Shown: piece after piece, positions 59,993 through 64,000 of the stretch
Layout of the letters: every line of letters begins with the position of its first letter
How positions within the stretch are numbered: the stretch's first letter is position 1
Origin: Devosia yakushimensis
Lineage (GTDB): Bacteria > Pseudomonadota > Alphaproteobacteria > Rhizobiales > Devosiaceae
Assembly (NCBI RefSeq): GCF_030159855.1
Contig: NZ_BSNG01000001.1
Coordinates: 1,240,001 to 1,304,000 of the forward strand
Direction: 5' to 3'
Length of the DNA stretch: 64,000 bases
Notes under the pieces: generated by a model
The model's input: the letters and a program-made list of their open reading frames with translations, nothing else
Told to the model about the DNA's origin: nothing
The model's database searches: none
Program-made: the position numbers and the translations under genes

Positions 59993-61309
59993 ATGGCTGA
60001 CCTTTTCGCCGCAGATACCAGTGAAACCGACCGCGCGCGTCCGCTCGCCGATCAATTGCGGCCGCGCTCGCTCGATGAGGTCATCGGGCAGACCCATCTG
60101 CTCGGGCCGGAAGGGACGCTGCGCCGCATGATCGCTTCGGGCCGGTTGGGCTCGCTGATCCTGTGGGGACCGCCAGGCACCGGCAAGACCACCGTGGCGC
60201 GGCTATTGGCAGACCAGATCGGCTATACATTCGAGCAAATCTCTGCGGTGTTTTCCGGCGTCGCCGACCTCAAGAAGGTCTTTGAAAAGGCCCGCTTCGA
60301 GCGCCTCTCCGGCCATCGCACGCTGCTCTTCGTTGACGAAATCCACCGCTTCAATCGCGCCCAGCAGGATGGCTTCCTGCCGGTGATGGAAGACGGCACG
60401 GTCGTGCTGGTCGGCGCGACCACCGAGAACCCCTCCTTCGAGCTGAACGCGGCTTTGCTGTCGCGCAGCCAGGTCCTGCGCTTTGAGTCGCTGTCGCTGG
60501 ATGATCTGGAAAAGCTGGTGACCCGGGCCGAGGAGCTGACCGGCGCGGCCCTGCCGCTCGATGCCGAAGCCCGCCATACCCTGCTGACCCTTGCCGACGG
60601 CGATGGCCGCGCGCTACTGGGCCTGGTCGAGGAAGTGCTGGCTTCGGCCAAGGAAGGCGAGACCCTTGATGCCGCCACCATGCTCACCGTCATTCAGCGC
60701 CGTGCGCCGATCTACGACAAGGCGCAGGATGGCCACTACAATCTGATTTCGGCCCTGCACAAGACTGTGCGCGGCTCCGACCCCGATGCGGCGCTCTACT
60801 ATTTCGCCCGCATGCTCGACGCTGGCGAAGATCCGCTGTTCCTCGCCCGGCGCCTGATCCGCATGGCAGTGGAAGATATCGGCCTGGCAGACCCGCAGGC
60901 CCTGCCGCAGGCCGTGGCCGGGCGCGATGCCTATCAGATGCTGGGCTCGCCCGAAGGCGAGCTGGCCCTGGCGCAGGTGGTCGTCTATCTGGCGCTCGCG
61001 CCCAAATCCAATGCCGTCTACACCGCCTTCAAGGGCGCGACGTCGGTTGCCAAATCCACCGGCTCGCCCACCCCGCCCATGGTCATCCTCAATGCTCCCA
61101 CCAAGCTGATGAAGAATTCCGGCTATGGCGACGGCTATATCTATGACCACGACACGCCCGAGGCGTTTTCGGGCCAGGAATATTTCCCCGAAAAGATCGG
61201 CCGGCAGAAATTTTACGAGCCCGTCGAGCGCGGTTTTGAACGCGATCTGCGGAAGCGCGTGGACTATTTCGAGCGGTTGCGGGCAGCCAAGCGAGGGGAG
61301 GAAGAGTGA
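59993..61309 (+). CDS. rarA: Replication-associated recombination protein A (MgsA/RarA)
   Basis: The 438-residue AAA+ protein has Walker A (LWGPPGTGKTT, residues 57-67), Walker B with sensor region (LLFVDEIHRFNRAQ), GATTENPSFELN and the C-terminal MgsA_AAA tetramerisation domain (SPEGELALAQVVVYLA, LMKNSGYGDGYIYDHD). It acts at stalled replication forks. The ATG at 59993 gives the usual N-terminus; the longer upstream frame overlaps the divergent gene. Confidence 0.95.
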   Translation: MADLFAADTSETDRARPLADQLRPRSLDEVIGQTHLLGPEGTLRRMIASGRLGSLILWGPPGTGKTTVARLLADQIGYTFEQISAVFSGVADLKKVFEKARFERLSGHRTLLFVDEIHRFNRAQQDGFLPVMEDGTVVLVGATTENPSFELNAALLSRSQVLRFESLSLDDLEKLVTRAEELTGAALPLDAEARHTLLTLADGDGRALLGLVEEVLASAKEGETLDAATMLTVIQRRAPIYDKAQDGHYNLISALHKTVRGSDPDAALYYFARMLDAGEDPLFLARRLIRMAVEDIGLADPQALPQAVAGRDAYQMLGSPEGELALAQVVVYLALAPKSNAVYTAFKGATSVAKSTGSPTPPMVILNAPTKLMKNSGYGDGYIYDHDTPEAFSGQEYFPEKIGRQKFYEPVERGFERDLRKRVDYFERLRAAKRGEEE

Positions 61310-61335
61310 AGCCATATCTAGCAGCGCCCACCGCG

Positions 61336-61436
61336 CGGCACCTCCCCCTTGACGGGAGAAGGTGGGAGGGGGTGCATGAGTCCCAATCTACCGGGCTCCC
61401 ATCCCCCTCCCTGACCCTCCCCGCAAGGGGGAGGGT
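61336..61436. repeat. C-rich palindromic intergenic element
   Basis: The element contains an imperfect CTCCCCCTT/AAGGTGGGAG fold and a clear hairpin ACCCTCCCC/GGGGAGGGT (61414-61422 with 61428-61436). The second stem is the same as that of the exoP terminator at 10832-10854. No T-run follows on the plus strand, and rightward crcB follows after about 50 bases. Confidence 0.55.
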
Positions 61437-61487
61437 GACGACTGGAACATTGGGGCCGTCCCCTTTTCGGCGGGGAGTAGTGTAGCC

Positions 61488-61871
61488 ATGTATCCCTTCC
61501 TCCTCGTCGGCCTCGGCGGCGCCATCGGCGCCATATCACGCTACGGCGTTTCCATTCTGGTCGGCCGTATCTGGCCCCATGCCTTTCCGCTTGGCACGTT
61601 GTTGATCAACATTGCCGGCTCCGCTGCCATGGGGCTGTTCATCGGCATCCTGGCCCGCACCTTGCCGCCCTGGCAGCAGGAGGCAAGGTTGTTCATCGCC
61701 ATTGGCATTCTTGGCGGCTTCACCACCTTCTCGTCCTTCTCCCTCGACACCATCGCCTTGATGGAGCGCGGCGAAATGCTCCAGGCGGGGCTCTATGTGC
61801 TGTTGTCGGTTGTGGTTTGCCTCATTGGCCTTTATCTCGGGCTTTTGGTGACCAGAGGCAGCCCGGCATGA
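61488..61871 (+). CDS. crcB: Fluoride channel CrcB/Fluc
   Basis: The 127-residue protein has four membrane helices and the CrcB signatures GGAIGAISRYG, GTLLINIAGS and GGFTTFSSFSLD. Two copies assemble as an antiparallel dimeric fluoride channel. I see no fluoride-riboswitch signature in the short leader. It overlaps the next gene by 4 bases, which makes an operon likely. Confidence 0.92.
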   Translation: MYPFLLVGLGGAIGAISRYGVSILVGRIWPHAFPLGTLLINIAGSAAMGLFIGILARTLPPWQQEARLFIAIGILGGFTTFSSFSLDTIALMERGEMLQAGLYVLLSVVVCLIGLYLGLLVTRGSPA

Positions 61872-62854
61872 GTGCGGTACAACAGCGGCAGGTGAGCAGC
61901 GATGAAGACGGGATGCGTCTTGACCGCTGGTTTGCGCAAAATTTTCCGCAGCTCGGTTTCGGACGGCTGCAGAAGCTGATCCGCAATGGCGAAGTGCGGG
62001 TCGACAAGGGCAGGGTGCAGACCAGTACGCGCCTTGCCGCCGGGCAGACCGTTCGTATTCCCCCGATCGACGATGCGGAGACACCCAAGCCGGCCAGGGT
62101 CAATTCCGGCGATGCACAATTCCTGCGCGATATCATTCTCTATGAAGACGAGGATATCTACGTCTTCAACAAGCCCCATGGCCTGGCCGTGCAGGGCGGC
62201 AGCGGTACGTTCCGCCATCTCGATGGCATGCTGAAAAGCCTACCCAACAAGGCCGGCGAGGCGCCGCGCCTGGTGCATCGGCTCGACCGTGACACGTCCG
62301 GTTGTCTCGTCGTTGCCAAGACGCAGTCGGCCGCCAGCCATTTCGGCGAGGTGTTCCGTTCGCGCTCGGCCCGCAAGATTTATTGGGCGCTCGTGGCGGG
62401 CAATCCGACCCCCCGCCAGGGCGAGATTTCGTGCTTCCTCGCCAAGCAGGCCACGACCGATGGCGAGCAGATGGTCGTGGTCAAGAACGGCACGCCGGGC
62501 GCGCAGCACTCCATGAGCTATTATTCGACCACCGATACGGCCAGCCGCCGCTTTGCCTGGGTCACGCTCAAGCCGGTGACCGGCCGCACCCATCAGTTGC
62601 GCGTGCATATGGCCCAGCTCGGTACGCCGATCATTGGCGATCCGCGCTATTTCAATATCGAGAACTGGCAGGGTGCGCCGGGGCTGGGCGAGGGGCTGCA
62701 CCTGCATGCCCGCCGCATTGCCCTGCCGCTGCGCAATGGCAAGCGGCTCGATGTCTCCGCGCCGCTGCCGCCACATATGCGCGAGAGCTTTGATGCGCTG
62801 GGCTTCGATCCCGACCGGTTCGATGTCAGCAAGGACCCGGAGGACGGCGCATGA
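61868..62854 (+). CDS. RluA-family 23S rRNA pseudouridine synthase
   Basis: The 328-residue protein has an N-terminal S4 RNA-binding domain (DGMRLDRWFAQNFPQLGFGR) and the catalytic domain with D140 in VHRLDRDTSG. The later VTGRTHQLRVHMAQLGTPI is typical of RluC/RluD. I start it at the ATG overlapping crcB (61868). RluC is the closest likely role but is not distinguishable from RluD here. Confidence 0.9.
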   Translation: MSAVQQRQVSSDEDGMRLDRWFAQNFPQLGFGRLQKLIRNGEVRVDKGRVQTSTRLAAGQTVRIPPIDDAETPKPARVNSGDAQFLRDIILYEDEDIYVFNKPHGLAVQGGSGTFRHLDGMLKSLPNKAGEAPRLVHRLDRDTSGCLVVAKTQSAASHFGEVFRSRSARKIYWALVAGNPTPRQGEISCFLAKQATTDGEQMVVVKNGTPGAQHSMSYYSTTDTASRRFAWVTLKPVTGRTHQLRVHMAQLGTPIIGDPRYFNIENWQGAPGLGEGLHLHARRIALPLRNGKRLDVSAPLPPHMRESFDALGFDPDRFDVSKDPEDGA

Positions 62855-63513
62855 CCCTTGTCATGTTCGACATGGACGGCACGTTGATCGATACCCAGGC
62901 GCTGATCACCGAGCATATGGCGACGACCTTTATCGGCGCGGGTCTCGATGCACCCAGTCCCGCGGAATCGCGCCGGGTTATCGGCCTGTCTCTGCCCGTC
63001 GCCCTGGTGCGGCTGGCGGGCAGCGACGATCCGGCGCTGATCGACAGGCTGGTCAATGACTATAGGAGCCACTACCGGGCCTCGGTGCTGACGCATAACG
63101 ATCGCGAGGGGCTGTTTCCCGGCGCGCTGGAGGCCCTGCAGCGGCTGCGGCAGTGGGATGGCATGCTTTTGGGCATCGCCACCGGCAAGGGCCTCAATGG
63201 CGTGCACCGCATCACCGGCAATCACAATATTGCCGACTATTTCGTCACCCTGCAGACGCCCGACCACAACCCCTCCAAGCCGCATCCCGGCATGTTGCTG
63301 CGGGCCATGGCCGAAACCGGCGCCACGCCGGGCGAGACGGTGATGGTGGGCGATACGACCTTCGATATCGAAATGGGTAAGGCCGCTGGAGCCTGGGCTA
63401 TTGGCGTAAGCTGGGGCTATCACGACCCCACCGAACTGATTGCCGCCGGCGCGGATATCATGATCGACCATTATGACGACCTCGACGCAGCGATCCGTAG
63501 AGTCCTGGAGTAA
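62851..63513 (+). CDS. HAD-superfamily phosphatase
   Basis: The 220-residue protein has HAD motif I (MFDMDGTLIDT), motif II region around ATGKG, and motif IV (VMVGDTTFDIEMGKAAG). The alpha-helical cap (about 15-85) places it with phosphoglycolate phosphatase-like enzymes. It overlaps the synthase gene by 4 bases. The substrate is unknown. Confidence 0.88.
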   Translation: MTLVMFDMDGTLIDTQALITEHMATTFIGAGLDAPSPAESRRVIGLSLPVALVRLAGSDDPALIDRLVNDYRSHYRASVLTHNDREGLFPGALEALQRLRQWDGMLLGIATGKGLNGVHRITGNHNIADYFVTLQTPDHNPSKPHPGMLLRAMAETGATPGETVMVGDTTFDIEMGKAAGAWAIGVSWGYHDPTELIAAGADIMIDHYDDLDAAIRRVLE

Positions 63514-63517
63514 AGCC

Positions 63518-64000
63518 ATGCGCGACCAGCTTGAAGATGCTCACAAGCATATCGATGACGGCTATGGCCGGGCGCAGCATGCCAACAAGGTCGAGCTGCC
63601 CAAGCGCTTTTACAAGGATGTCGGCGTAGCCCCGGTCGATGGCGGCTTTGTCGTGACGCTGGATGGGCGGCAGGTTCGCACACCGGGCAGGAAAATTCCG
63701 ATCGTGGTGCCCGCAGCCGCCATCGCCACGGCCATGGCCGAGGAATGGGCGGCGCAGGGCGAATTCATCGATGCCACGACCATGCCCATGGTCCGGCTGA
63801 TCAATTCGGCGGTGGAGAGCGGGGACGATGCCATCCCGGCCTTCCGTGCCGAGATCATCAAATTCGCTGCCGGCGACCTCATGCTCTATCGCGCCGATGC
63901 GCCGCAAGAGCTGGTCAGCGAGCAGGAACTGGTGTGGGACCATGCGCTGGTCAGGCTGGCCCGGCATTTCGGCGTCAGCTTCCAGCCCACCATTGGCGTA
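63518..64000 (+). CDS. ATP12-family chaperone (partial, cut by window end)
   Basis: The frame runs from the ATG at 63518 to the window end, giving the first 161 residues. It has RFYKDVGVAPVDGGFVVTLD, DGRQVRTPGRKIPIVVP and WAAQGEFIDATTMPMVRLIN, which match the ATP12 family that aids F1-ATPase alpha-subunit assembly. It follows the HAD gene by four bases, the usual order in alphaproteobacteria. Confidence 0.88.
   Translation, partial: MRDQLEDAHKHIDDGYGRAQHANKVELPKRFYKDVGVAPVDGGFVVTLDGRQVRTPGRKIPIVVPAAAIATAMAEEWAAQGEFIDATTMPMVRLINSAVESGDDAIPAFRAEIIKFAAGDLMLYRADAPQELVSEQELVWDHALVRLARHFGVSFQPTIGV

Noticed and set aside
61440..61487. Fluoride riboswitch upstream of crcB
   Set aside because: The short leader lacks the conserved fluoride-riboswitch core that I would expect; the space is occupied by the C-rich palindromic element.

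Overview
The window is high-GC chromosomal DNA from an alphaproteobacterium, most likely of the order Hyphomicrobiales (Rhizobiales); Devosia or a relative is my best guess. The main reasons are the gene order secY-adk-rpsM-rpsK-rpoA-rplQ with no rpmJ or infA, the block rarA-crcB-rluA-type synthase-HAD-ATP12 after the ribosomal genes, and a succinoglycan-type exo locus. No database was consulted.

Region 1 (1-16.4 kb) is an exopolysaccharide locus. Three rightward genes (exoF-like export protein, exoK-like GH16 glycanase, exoV-like pyruvyl transferase) converge on two leftward blocks. The first runs exoL-exoA-exoM-exoP. The second runs exoY, a coiled-coil protein of unknown role, exoO, exoQ, another GT2 and exoT. 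Between the blocks lie a 61-aa membrane protein and about 0.9 kb of non-coding DNA with inverted repeats. Together the products cover lipid-linked repeat-unit assembly, pyruvylation, flipping (ExoT), polymerisation (ExoQ, ExoP), export (ExoF) and trimming (ExoK). Six sugar-adding enzymes are present and no acetyl- or succinyl-transferase is seen, so the polymer should be a shorter, pyruvylated relative of succinoglycan.

Region 2 (16.7-20.4 kb) holds small accessory genes: hupE, a MAPEG protein, tRNA-Trp with its own terminator, a cold-shock protein, a secreted beta-propeller protein and two small unknowns.

Region 3 (20.5-54.8 kb) is the transcription and translation core: secE-nusG-rplKA-rplJL-rpoBC, then rpsL-rpsG-fusA-tuf, then S10-spc (rpsJ to secY-adk) and alpha (rpsM-rpsK-rpoA-rplQ). 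A 3.7-kb insert between rpoC and rpsL carries two secreted esterase-like/phytase-domain proteins and a YbjN-domain protein. Leader hairpins, terminators and three good sigma70-type promoter candidates punctuate the region. Ribosomal protein S12 has Arg at position 88, a classic streptomycin-resistance position.

Region 4 (54.8-64 kb) has leftward genes for an APH-fold kinase with a coupled 36-aa membrane peptide, a P-loop kinase-like protein and an ornithine/lysine decarboxylase. These are followed by a rightward DegP-type protease, then rarA, crcB, an RluA-family pseudouridine synthase, a HAD phosphatase and an ATP12 chaperone gene cut by the window edge. A small secreted protein lies convergently between the protease and rarA.
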